Shown here piece after piece: positions 36,901 to 47,170 of a DNA stretch of 64,000 bases. The translations under genes were made by a program, and so were the position numbers. Every line of letters begins with the position of its first letter. Within the stretch, counting starts at the first letter, position 1. The notes beneath the pieces were generated by a model, which did not search any database, was not told the origin of the DNA, and was given only the letters and a program-made list of their open reading frames with translations. Source of the stretch: Daphnia carinata (lineage: Eukaryota > Arthropoda > Branchiopoda > Diplostraca > Daphniidae); NCBI RefSeq assembly GCF_022539665.2, contig NC_081338.1:5393679-5457678 (forward strand). The letters run 5' to 3'.

Positions 36901-37885
36901 TTCTACTATGCCCAGTGATTGAAACAGAGAATGACTAGCTTCTTTCGCAGCACCCAGTTGAGATTGAAGTTTGGATTCCAATTGTAAATCGTCATTCGTC
37001 CCGTAATTGGGCTGTTCAAAATATTTGCCATTGTGTCCTGGTTTGACGTTAAATTGAATTGAATTTCAGTCCTTTTGAATGACAAAGTAATAATGAAATA
37101 TACTGTTATGTGGAAGATCAGGACAACAGGATCCAGGACTTTTCCCGTCAGACAAGGTGCAGGATGTTCCAGGTGTGGTCAGAACCAAATCGTACCAAGC
37201 GGCACATTCGACAATCGGTCTGCATATCGATTGTAAACCACCAACATTTGGACAAGGGTTTCTCCAGGGTACGAAACCACACATACCACCGTTCGTCGCT
37301 GTACGGGGCGTGGATAGTGGCATTTTTTTAATGAAACAAATCCCGTTGATGAAACGAAAATGATTGCATTCGGGATTGGCCAGGCAGAGGCTGCCACATT
37401 GTTCTCCAGTACCGGCTTGTTGTCCAATGTCGTTTCCGAAAAAGTCACAATTGAGAAGCCATTTGAGACCACCGTTGTCAGTGTTCCAATGGTCTCGCCC
37501 TGTACAATAAGTTTGACTTCATTCACAAAAGAAGATAAGTACATTTTAAAAAAATTATACCTGGTTGGAATTTCCAGGGGACAAAGCCACAGGCGACATT
37601 GCTGTCGGCCTTGAGGGAAACGTGAGGCGTAGATAAAGGTGCAGCTTTCAATAAACATTTCCCTCTGGCATGAGTAAAGTGAGTACATTCAGGCTTGGCT
37701 ATGCAAATCGTCCCACACTGCTCCCCTGGACTTTCGATTTCGTCAATGTCAAAGCCAGGAAAATCACAATCCATTCGCCATTTAACATCCCCACCGCCAT
37801 TGTTCCAACCTTCAGTGCCACTGATACGCCAGGGCGAGTTCAGGAGCAGCAAAATGACGCAGATTACAGAGGCAGAGGGAATCAT
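33919..37885 (-). CDS. Secreted haem peroxidase with three PAN-like and one clip-like module
   Basis: Fourteen minus-strand exons: 37561–37885, 37104–37499, 36755–37037, 36490–36689, 36372–36417, 36177–36307, 35910–36103, 35263–35852, 35045–35201, 34889–34973, 34745–34833, 34482–34680, 34320–34422 and 33919–34255. They sum to 3135 nt, 1044 residues. Residues 1–24 are a signal peptide. Two Cys-rich PAN/apple-like modules follow ([14 protein letters not shown]…CGFVPWKF and [14 protein letters not shown]…CGFVPWRN), then a clip-like segment ending GSCCPD. The animal haem peroxidase domain has FGQFLDHD (distal His, haem-linked Asp), FLREHNRI (Arg and haem-linked Glu) and [10 protein letters not shown] (proximal His), so catalysis looks intact. 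A third PAN-like module ([14 protein letters not shown]…CGFLPWKF) closes the protein. It is probably extracellular, acting in cuticle or egg-coat cross-linking or immunity. The acceptor at 36104 has a weak pyrimidine tract. Confidence 0.88.
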
Positions 37886-39025
37886 CTAAATGTTGTAAGT
37901 GAAATTAAAGACGAGCAATTTGGCTGATGGTACTTCGTGGAACGAAGGCCAAGGCAAACTGTTTGAAAATTAGAGGATCATACATGATTTCGATGGGATT
38001 AACAGCAAACACTTGTAACACAACCTCAAATCGAAGGCGGTGATTCATTTATCTCTGTGGCTAACCCACGTCCAATTTTGTGAAAGCCATGTCTTTATCA
38101 AATTACAAATCTTTCTAGAATATGGGGCCTGAAAGTCAAAATTTGGTCGTTTTTCTACAACTAAAGCTCTGTCGAGGTAGCTCTGAAGATGTGGTTTCAT
38201 TCGTTCCCAGATAACGACCGGATTTTTAAAAAAACCACGGTTCAAGGAAATGTCCTCATACCGAGATAATACTTAGAGGTAATTTTATTTTCATTTGTTC
38301 GAAGCAGTTACTTCTGATTTAATTCTTACTATCCTAAAACGTAACACCACTAAATGAAAAATTCCCCTTGAAAAACGAATTTTTAACCTTGGGATTTGGT
38401 AACATCGTGTAAAGCTTGGCCACCAATGGTGGAGAACAAGCTAAACAAAATAAAGATAGATAGGAGTATTCTACTTACAGTGGGCTCGTGATAGAAGCGG
38501 TGACTGGATGTGGAATAACACAACACAAGTGTAAGAATAACAAGGGTTTTATTGAGCACGCACTTTAATACAGAGTACTGGTTCACTCCGACTCACAAAA
38601 CTGACTGACTACAGGTTTTTCAGGGGAACATTTTATGAGGAAGTGGAAGGTCGAATTGGTTAACACTGTGGGCAAGGTAGGGAATTTTGCCGTGTAAATT
38701 TAACACTAAGGTGTGAAAAGGGGTATGGCCGGTCCTCAGAGGTAAAAGTCTTCCGCGGGAACCAAGGTCGGTGTGGGGAAAACGGTGCCGACGGGTCGTG
38801 CCTTACAATTGTAAAGAAAGAGCAGACGAAAAACAGAAATATTTTGGTAGACCTGCAATACTGCGATCCATTCAAGATATCAAATTCTTTTTTTGACAAT
38901 TCCCTTTCTTTTCGTAATTTCCCGTTTATTCGTGCCTATGTGGACCTACTCCTTCATTAACAAAGAATCGGTCGACAGTTGGACTGAGCAAATAACCAGT
39001 CGTGAAAGTTTACTATTCTTACAAA
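37886..39025. other. Upstream region of the peroxidase and FBXO9 genes
   Basis: No gene is recognised in about 1.1 kb between two divergent genes. A minus-strand open frame at 38383–38586 has a hydrophobic stretch but no other support. Confidence 0.4.
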
Positions 39026-41080
39026 ATGGTATTACTAGTACTGTACAACGCGCGAGAGTTACATAACGAAGCGGGAATCATTTTTTTAAATCAAATATTC
39101 TTTTCTGAACAGGCCGAAACAAATCAAAGCAGTGAAGAACTTCTAGAAAACTTTCGGCGACAATGGGAAGCAGAACTTTCTGTTGCCAGGAGTATGCAGT
39201 TGCACGTTACATAATTACAAATATGGGTTACACCGTACATTTACTCTATTTTCAATTTGCAGGTCAACAGGCTGAAACACATGGCAATCAAGGCAAATCC
39301 ACATCAATACCAGTTCATAATCAGGAAGAGGAATCTGTAACTGAGAAGAACATTAAAGTTGCAGAAAATGAGGATGAGGTAAAGACGAAACAATTTTTTT
39401 TTTTTAAATAGCTTCAATTAATAGGATGCTGTCAGTTGCAGTGTGTTATTACCTTTAATAACTTTGTGTAGGCAGTGAGCATGTACTTGCAGGGAGTAAA
39501 ATATGAAAAATCTGGAGATGTGGTGAAAGCCATTCGATTTTACAAGCAGGCCATGCAATTAGTCCCAGATATTGAAGAAAGAATTTATACATATCAAGAA
39601 AGCAAAGGTAAGTCAATTAATTGTTTTTAAATCATTTATACAGTCAACAAATTACATTTTTGTGCTGGATATTCTAGAAAGTAATAAATCCATTCCTTCT
39701 GACCAGAGGAGCCGCAAAAATATCGATATTGGACGTTCCCTTTGCCAATGACAATAATAACGCCGACGTTGTTGACGACGAACTTCCGAACTTCCAGAGA
39801 GTTTGCCCCCCGCTGGAGGAGCCAAAGGTTGTCCTAATCCAACATGTTAACTTAATATCCTTCATCTTACCATTTTAAAATGTATTCTAGACCACCCACA
39901 TATCAGACTTACCGCGCGAAATCATTGCCTACCTGCTGAAATGGGTATGCATTTCAACTGCACTGAGTTGTAATCGTTCTTGACTGGTACTTGTTCTACA
40001 GGTCGTTTCGTCTGAGCTTGATCTTCGTTCGTTGGAGCAAGTTTCATTGGTAATTTTTCATGTTTTGGCTATTCATTGAAGAAAACTCTACGTAAATCTT
40101 ATTCTTGAGTACAGGTTTGCCGGGGGCTTTACGTATGCGCCCGAGACAGCGAGATATGGAAACTCGCATGTCTTAGGTAGTACATGCAATCATTTAGCTT
40201 CTTTCTATTTGAATATTTCAAATTGTTTTTTTTTTCTCTTACTTATTTCAGCGTCTGGAAAAATGAATGCAATCCAACAACGTTGGGCTTCAGTGGATAC
40301 AGGGATATGTTTATCCATCGTCCTCGTCTTCACGTCCTCGTCTTCACTTCAGTGGCTGTTACATCAGTAAAACATCGTATGTCAGGCAGGGAGAGAACAG
40401 CTTTCAAGATACGAATTACCAGGTAAAAAGGCTTGATGTAAAGTGTTTCTAAACATATATCTCATCTCATATTTTCTTTGGAATTTTTAAAAAATTTAGC
40501 CCTGGCATATGGTGAACTATTTTCGCTATTTGCGCTTTTATCCGGACTGCACAGCCGTCATGTATACTACGGCCGATATGCCTAGTTTAGTCGTTTCGAA
40601 ACGATTAAAACGAAAAGATCCGTCCTGTTTCCGCGGATTTTACACACTCCACGGCAATATTGCAACATGCATATTCAAACGTAAGCGGGTTCCCGAACGA
40701 CCTGAACGCATTGAGAATATGAGGCACAGAAGAAGAAATGAGGAGGCCAATAATAATGGCAGCACAATTGCTGAACAAATTTTCGAATTAGTAAGTTGAT
40801 AACAGTGAAGATCACTCATGTTTTATTCAAATTTTCGTTGTTTCGGTAGGAATTGGAAATCAAGACGGTCAAGAAAAAACTTCATTGGGCACTCCATTGG
40901 AAACGTTATGCAATCCAAACTGTTTACCAAGATAAAGATCCAACGACTGCAGATTTCGATATTACCGCCTCACGTTTCCCGCCCCTGATCTTCAGTCGTG
41001 TAAGATCGTACAACGCCCTCAGTGAAAACCTCTTTAAATACGAAAACAAGTTCTTTCCACTCAATTGCAAATACGTTTGA
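39026..41080 (+). CDS. FBXO9: F-box only protein 9, frame broken by a 14-bp duplication
   Basis: The exons are 39026–39028 (the ATG ends the first exon), 39113–39191, 39263–39378, 39472–39607, 39682–39827, 39891–39944, 40002–40049, 40115–40176, 40250–40422, 40500–40790 and 40850–41080. A TPR-like segment (YEKSGDVVKAIRFYKQAMQLVPDIE) precedes the F-box ([35 protein letters not shown], split over three exons) and the family's C-terminal region (SGCYISKTSYVRQG, YFRYLRFYPDC). The protein would be a substrate adaptor of an SCF ubiquitin ligase. In the exon 40250–40422 the 14-mer CGTCCTCGTCTTCA occurs twice in a row (40319–40346). Removing one copy gives the family sequence; keeping both shifts the frame after RPRLH. 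All other exons are in frame. Confidence 0.85.
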
Positions 41081-42227
41081 CGATTGCCTGTGCCTGTGAA
41101 AAGCTCTTTTTAATTTGATTTTTTTACTGCAGAATGAGAAATTAATTTGTTACAACGGGAAATGAAAGAACTGCTTAACGTTATCCCTGAACATTTTTGG
41201 ATGTTCACTCAAAAAGTAAGACATTCTTCCAGCACCGCGGGTTTCTCTGGTAAGACGGTTTTCGCGTAAATTCCTTTTCTCGCGCAGGGAAATGGAATAT
41301 TCGTAGCGAGTTTGAAGGAGTTGGTTTGGAACAGTCTGCTGATTCATCTATGTTTGCTGGGCTTTATCGCGAATGTTGAACATGAGATGGTACGCCATTG
41401 CAACGAAAATGAGTTGGCTTTTCCCGAAAAGGAAAAGTAATATATCCATGAATTAGAGTTTGATTCAAAATAATTAAAAATAAAATTTTTATTCATGGAA
41501 AAACTATCGGTCTGAAATGAATTATTTTAATTTCAATGAATAGCTCTTAGTATGAGCTTTCTACTTCTGTAACATTAAAAGTAGGATTTCCGTAATCAAA
41601 AAATTTCTGGAACGAAAGATTCTTTGTCGTTTTATCGTTTGGGTCCATTACATCTTTGGATCGCAAAACTTTGCAAAATAAAATTTTTTATATTTTTTTG
41701 TTATGGAATTATTGCATTAAGTTTTACGAAAATCGAAAGCCCTTACAATGGGCTATTCGTTGCAATTAGAATTATTCTTTTTAGACCAATAGTTTGTCCA
41801 TTAATAAATATTTTATTTATGGACGGTGAATGGGAGGAGGGGAAACTATGAAAAACCGAAAACTTTGGGCCCTTCGTTAAGACATTCTTTGGGCTTATTA
41901 TATGTTATAAAGGTAATATCTAGCTTCCTTGTGTCACGAGGAATGTTTTGGTGGCCATTAAACAACAAAAATTTATCGAATTAGTTAAAGAAATACTAAA
42001 TAACGATCAACCAATCACAGTGAGAAAACGGATGCCATTATTTTTAGGCGGAATTTTTAAAATTTCCATTCTGATCAACGTAAAAAAAATTCAAAAACAG
42101 TTTCATGATTTCAAGTTTGTCTTATGGTATAGGATAATCGTTATTTTAATACAAAAAGAAAAGAAAAGCTTTTTCATTTGGCTTATTTTCATATTCAAAT
42201 ATTTACAGTCTTACATTATTTTTACTA
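41081..42227. other. Intergenic region 3' of FBXO9
   Basis: AT-rich, short open frames only, no recognised gene or repeat. Confidence 0.4.
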
Positions 42228-42943
42228 CGGTGGTTTGGACCACCGTTGAAGAAGTTCAAATTTTTCAGTTCAACTTACCCTTGCAGTTGGCGCCAAAACG
42301 GTCAACCGGTTCAACCATCTACCGGACAGTTGACGCAAAAACGCAAGTTCACTGAAAAAGTTGAACTAAAAGTACACGCCAAAATGCCCCCTGTACCACC
42401 GTTGACCTTCAGGTGAACTGCAACTCCTTCCCTTTCTCCACTTTTTCTCAACTCTTCCGTTTTGGCGTCAATCTTGACGAAAAGTTTAACTAAAAAGGTT
42501 CAACAAAAGGTTGACGCCAAAATTCGCCCTAAAGTATAATCCCAGTGGAAAATTGACTGCTCATACAATGCATAAAAAATTTTAGAATCCCTTTTTCGTG
42601 CATTCTGACGTCCACATAAAAGGTTTAGTGGCTTTGAATGGGTCGTTTGTTGTGGAATTAGTTATTCCTTGGCCAGGTTTTTCCAGTAAGTCCTTAATTT
42701 TGTTTTGAATATGAAACAGACTTCACTGCCTTTACAAATCTAACGGGTGGATTACATGCAGCTTCTTCAGGTATCGCTGTCGTGCTGGGTTTAAGAATTT
42801 TACTAGGCGATTCATTCATTTCTGAATATGAAAGTGAGTTCACTGCCATTTCAAAACTATTGAGTGGATTATCAGTATCGTGTTCAGTTATCCCTGTCGT
42901 GCTGGGTTTACGACTGGTAGTTTTTAATATTGCAGTGGAAGGT

Positions 42944-43420
42944 CTAAAGAGTAGTTGTTGTAGATCCAGCAGTTGTTCGTGGGGAAGATAAAGCAGCAGG
43001 ACTTGTAGCACTGGTGCTACTTGGCCTGCTTTGCGCTTCCGATGAAGGGCTGCAACTGCAACAGCTGGAACCTGCAATTGTTGGTATTGGTGATGGGATG
43101 GCTGGTGTCGTCGGGCGTCTTGTTATTAGGTGATTACGAGCAGTCGTAACATTTTCTCCCACAATTGTAAGCGTAGCATTTAGGGGATTAGGAGACGAAG
43201 AAACTATTTCTCCCACTGTAGTACCGCCTTGAGAGGCGAAAGTTTGGTTACTTGTGTTGAGCCTTGAAGGATATACTTTAGTTGGTACTGGGCATTTGTA
43301 CATTGTCAACGCCATATAAATCAGACGAATCGTAGACCCGGTTGCTAGCAACATCAAAATAATCGGCCACACAATTTTTCCTTTCCTGGTAAGACGAATT
43401 TTCTTGCAATGCATAACTGA
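42944..43420 (-). CDS. Putative membrane-protein ORF in the left arm
   Basis: Reads MHCKKIRLTRKGKIVWPIILM and on to …AGSTTTTL: a short basic N-terminus, one hydrophobic helix, then a Ser/Thr/Pro-rich region with N-glycosylation-type sequons (NTSNQT, NATL, NVTT). The frame may begin further upstream (43561). A matching ORF lies in the right arm. After the stop, a second frame continues with repeats of the form KPSTTxI and AVxSxSYS, implying an old frameshift present in both arms. Likely a captured host gene fragment; no family recognised. Confidence 0.4.
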   Translation of the reverse strand, partial: SVMHCKKIRLTRKGKIVWPIILMLLATGSTIRLIYMALTMYKCPVPTKVYPSRLNTSNQTFASQGGTTVGEIVSSSPNPLNATLTIVGENVTTARNHLITRRPTTPAIPSPIPTIAGSSCCSCSPSSEAQSRPSSTSATSPAALSSPRTTAGSTTTTL

Positions 43421-43729
43421 TGAGTTAACACAATTTTTCTTGTGTTGTTTTTGTTTTATTTTTTCTGCTAAATAGATTATACAGTAAACGTGACCATTGG
43501 GATGAAAATTTATTTTATTAATTACTCCAGATGCAGCAAATTTTTCGACGTAATAAAACAAACTTTTTTAAAATTATTTGAATAATTGTAAAAAATGTTT
43601 TAGATGAAAAATATGTGAAAAAATTTGCTGCATCTGGATTAACTAATAAAATAAATTTACTGTATAATCTATTTAGCAGAAAAAATAAAACAAAAACAAC
43701 ACAAGAAAAATTGTGTTAACTCATCAGTT

Positions 43730-44200
43730 ATGCATTGCAAGAAAATTCGTCTTACCAGGAAAGGAAAACTTGTGTGGCCGATTGTTTTGATGTTGCTAGC
43801 AACCGGGTCTACGATTCGTCTGATTTATATGGCGTTGACAATGTACAAATGCCCAGTACCAACTAAAGTATATCCTTCAAGGCTCAACACAAGTAACCAA
43901 ACTTTCGCCTCTCAAGGCGGTACTACAGTGGGAGAAATAGTTTCTTCGTCTCCTAATCCCCTAAATGCTACGCTTACAATTGTGGGAGAAAATGTTACGA
44001 CTGCTCGTAATCACCTAATAACAAGGCGCCCGATGACACCAGCCATCCCATCACCAATACCAACAATTGCAGGTTCCAGCTGTTGCAGTTGCAGCCCTTC
44101 ATCGGAAGCGCAAAGCAGGCCAAGTAGCACCAGTGCTACAAGTCCTGCTGCTTTATCTTCCCCACGAACAACTGCTGGATCTACAACAACTACTCTTTAG
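43730..44200 (+). CDS. Putative membrane-protein ORF in the right arm
   Basis: 156 codons, nearly identical to the left-arm ORF (differences include KGKL for KGKI and RRPM for RRPT). Type II or signal-anchor topology is suggested by KGKLVWPIVLMLLATGST near the N-terminus followed by a Ser/Thr/Pro-rich stalk. The second frame (to 44450) holds the shifted continuation. Whether it is expressed is unknown. Confidence 0.4.
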   Translation: MHCKKIRLTRKGKLVWPIVLMLLATGSTIRLIYMALTMYKCPVPTKVYPSRLNTSNQTFASQGGTTVGEIVSSSPNPLNATLTIVGENVTTARNHLITRRPMTPAIPSPIPTIAGSSCCSCSPSSEAQSRPSSTSATSPAALSSPRTTAGSTTTTL

Positions 44201-44903
44201 ACCTTCCACTGCAATATTAAAAACTACCAGTCGTAAACCCAGCACGACAGGGATAACTGAACACGATACTGATAATCCACTCAATAGTTTTGAAATGGCA
44301 GTGAACTCACTTTCATATTCAGAAATGAATGAATCGCCTAGTAAAATTCTTAAACCCAGCACGACAGCGATACCTGAAGAAGCTGCATGTAATCCACCCG
44401 TTAGATTTGTAAAGGCAGTGAAGTCTGTTTCATATTCAAAACAAAATTAAGGACTTACTGGAAAAACCTGGCCAAGGAATAACTAATTCCACAACAAACG
44501 ACCCATTCAAAGCCACTAAACCTTTTATGTGGACGTCAGAATGCACGAAAAAGGGATTCTAAAATTTTTTATGCATTGTATGAGCAGTCAATTTTCCACT
44601 GGGATTATACTTTAGGGCGAATTTTGGCGTCAACCTTTTGTTGAACCTTTTTAGTTAAACTTTTCGTCAAGATTGACGCCAAAACGGAAGAGTTGAGAAA
44701 AAGTGGAGAAAGGGGAGGAGTTGCAGTTCAACTGAAGGTCAACGGTGGTCCAGACCACCGTTGAAAAGCTCAACTGTTTCAGTTGAACCCCCCGCTGGCG
44801 TTGTCGCCAAAACTGTCGCCCAGTTGAACCATCTACCGGGCAGTTGACGCAAAAATACAAGTTCACTAAAAAAGTTGAACTAAAAGTAGACGCCAAAATG
44901 CGG

Positions 44904-45288
44904 CCTTACTCTCTAATTCCAACAATTGTTCATCATTGTTCATCATCCGGAAAGAAGACGGAAGAAGTGGAAGTAACAGGTATGTGTTAATTGTTGTGTC
45001 GTACTCATCAGTACTTAATTGATTTCATTTTATTGAGTAAAGAAGGATTACGTTTTGCTCCTGCATCTCGTCCACCACCCAAAAGTCATCCAAAACGAGA
45101 TCCTGTAATCAAATCACGAACGTCGGTCCGACGTTCGATGAGATAAGATAAATAAGTTACCAACAAAAAATGAAAACAGGAGATTTTCAGGGAAGATATC
45201 TTTATTACAACACCAGCAGGAAGCCAATACCAGTCAAAGTGGTGCAGACGGTGGAATAATCAACTCGTCATCAAGACCATTAACTCGA
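44904..45288. other. Region between foldback element and IFT74 relic
   Basis: May hold the 5' UTR exons of the IFT74 copy (donor-like AACAG|GTATGTG at about 44977). A short perfect hairpin (GAACGTCG / CGACGTTC) lies at about 45119–45137. No other feature is seen. Confidence 0.35.
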
Positions 45289-46924
45289 ATGGTACATTTT
45301 TAAATGCATATTTACTAAACCTTACTAATTAAATTTTTTTCATGTAGGCGAACGAGTACGGAGTGCAAAAATCAAGTGGATTGGTGTCTGCTGGATTTGC
45401 ACAACGGATCTCTACCGTCAATCGCCCTGGATCTCGTGCTGGCACGGCTACCTCAGGAACCAATGCTATGAGAGCAGTCACAGCTTACAGTCATGTACGT
45501 CTTTTCATTTTATTTTAAATTTTCGTTTATAAATATCACCATTCTTCTGAATTCTTAAACAGAATACGGCAACAGCTGACCGACCAACAACTCAGCAAGG
45601 ACTTGGAGGTTTAAAAACAGCTTCACGTGGACTCCCTCAAAGGCAAATACAAGATAAATTTTATTATACGAATAGCAGTTTGAAATGAGAATCGCTAACG
45701 ATCAATAATGAAAGCCTGTCGTTGATTAGATCTGGGAGTGTTGCGGGCCAAAATGACGGAGGTGAATGCAGAAATGGGGAAACTTACCAAGAGCATTGAG
45801 AAAAATAACAAGGAATTGCAAAGTCTACCTTCGTTGGAAAAGCGAGTGAAAGAAATGGCTACGGAAATAACAGGTTTGTCTTACGTTACTCGTAATGTTA
45901 ATGTTTCATGGTAAAGCTTATTAGTTTCCGTCGCAACGAAGATTTGCAGAGCCAGGCTGCTGATTTGAATTTACTTCAAGAAATAGATCGCCATCAGCAG
46001 TGACGCCTCGCAAATGGAAATAGAACTTCAATCGTTACTGATTCAAATGAACGCGAAGCTCACGAAGCCGAAGATATATTTGAGATTGTCAAAGCAGTTA
46101 TGGAGAAAATTGCATCGTTAGAACGGGAGATTCAAAGGTATGCTTCGGGAACACTTTCATTGTTTGTAATTCATGCAAAAATGTTTGTTTTCACAGGAAA
46201 ATGATGAAGCAGAGAAATTTGTCACGTCTTTGGCACCAGAAGATCAAGAAAAATACTCGCAGTTGAAAACGCAACAGAACAGATTGGCCAAGGAAGTTGA
46301 AAATGCAACTACGCAGTTGACTGTGCTGAGAGCTCGAGCACGAAAACTGGAAGAAAAATTGCGTCTCTCACCCGTAAATTGAGTTTTGAAGTTTTTGAAT
46401 TTGGATTTTTAAAGAATAGATACTTAAAATTGCAGGTGAAAGAAGCAATGTTTCAACTGCGCCAGTCTCTATTTCAATTAGAAACCAAATACGAGCAGAT
46501 GACTGAACAAGATGCAAAACGTCTGGATCCCGAAGGGGAACGAGCTCACCTGGTGGCCATTGTCAAAAGTGACAATGCCGAGGTGGCTGCTATGGAACTA
46601 CAGATCAAAGAAATCTTGGCAGAAAGAGAGAGATTGCGAAATGAACTGCAGGAAGTTGACAACGTAAGTTTTATCATATTGTTTATTACTCGTTTTCTCA
46701 ATTCTTTCAAAAAGTATTTGACAGACGTACGAGGAGAGTCGGAGTGAAAGAGGCCAGAAATATCGAGACTTGCGAAAACGAGAGCGAGTCATGGACGAAT
46801 TCTTGTCTTCATGGGAAGACAGTTGTATCAGTGAAGTAGATCGTCTCAAAGAACTGGAGACCTTGATCGCACAAACTTTGAACAAGATTGGCAAACATCA
46901 GTCTTTAATGCAGCTTGTGCCCAG
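45289..46924 (+). pseudogene. Decayed, 3'-truncated IFT74
   Basis: The recognisable exons are 45289–45291 (ATG), 45348–45494, 45563–45677, 45730–45873, 45942–46137, 46197–46373, 46436–46663 and 46725–46924. The N-terminal region (NRPGSRAGTATSG, RPTTQQGLGGLKTASRG, PQRQIQDKFYY) and LGVLRAKMTEVNAEMGKLTKSIE match IFT74, the tubulin-binding partner of IFT81 in intraflagellar transport. In exon 45942–46137 the frame is lost: a stop at 46001–46003 (after LLQEIDRHQQ) and another shift before NEREAHEAEDIF; the junction to 46197 is also out of phase. After 46924, about the last third of the family's coiled coil is missing. This looks like a dying copy; sequencing error cannot explain the missing 3' end. 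Confidence 0.72.
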
Positions 46925-47024
46925 GTTCGATCACAATAAAATTACATTCTCAATTTCTTAATATCATTTTTTATAATATTAATAGCATATCAGAATATTA
47001 TATATAATATTATATATAACATAT

Positions 47025-47170
47025 AAAACGCCCCATAGGTGGCAAAATGTCTTTTTTTCACTTTCCTAAAAAAAAGACATTCAGCCACCTATGGGGCGTT
47101 TTTTAAAGTTCAATTGGGACAACACATCGAATTGAACTTTAGAAAACGCCCCATAGATGGCTGAATTTCT
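47025..47170. mobile_element. Hairpin element with three copies of an AACGCCCCATAG motif
   Basis: The motif starting AAAACGCCCCATAGGTGGC (47025) is inverted at 47084–47102, giving a hairpin of about 35 bp arms with a short A/T-rich loop. A second hairpin (AAAGTTCAATT at 47105, AATTGAACTTT at 47129) links to a third copy of the motif at about 47143. This is the form of a MITE or nested MITE remnant; the AT palindrome just upstream (about 46990–47020) may be its insertion context. Confidence 0.65.

Larger units (their letters stand above)
42228..44903. mobile_element. Large foldback (palindromic) element with flanking direct blocks
   Basis: Arms of about 1.15 kb (left about 42395–43555, right about 43610–44749) are inverted copies with few differences, separated by only about 55 bp. 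The right arm lacks 17 bp present in the left near the centre. Outside the arms, blocks of about 160 bp (42228–42390 and 44742–44903) occur in the same orientation on both sides; they contain ACGGTGGT…ACCACCGT palindromes, TTGAACTAAAAGTA and GACGCCAAAA motifs that also recur inside the arms. No transposase is visible, so it would be non-autonomous. Class and target-site duplication could not be settled by eye. Confidence 0.8.

Noticed and set aside
44067-44450. 127-codon ORF in the right palindrome arm (and its mirror at 42694–43077)
   Set aside because: It overlaps the membrane-type ORF in another frame; only its second half looks like the shifted continuation of that ORF, so it is not listed as a separate gene.
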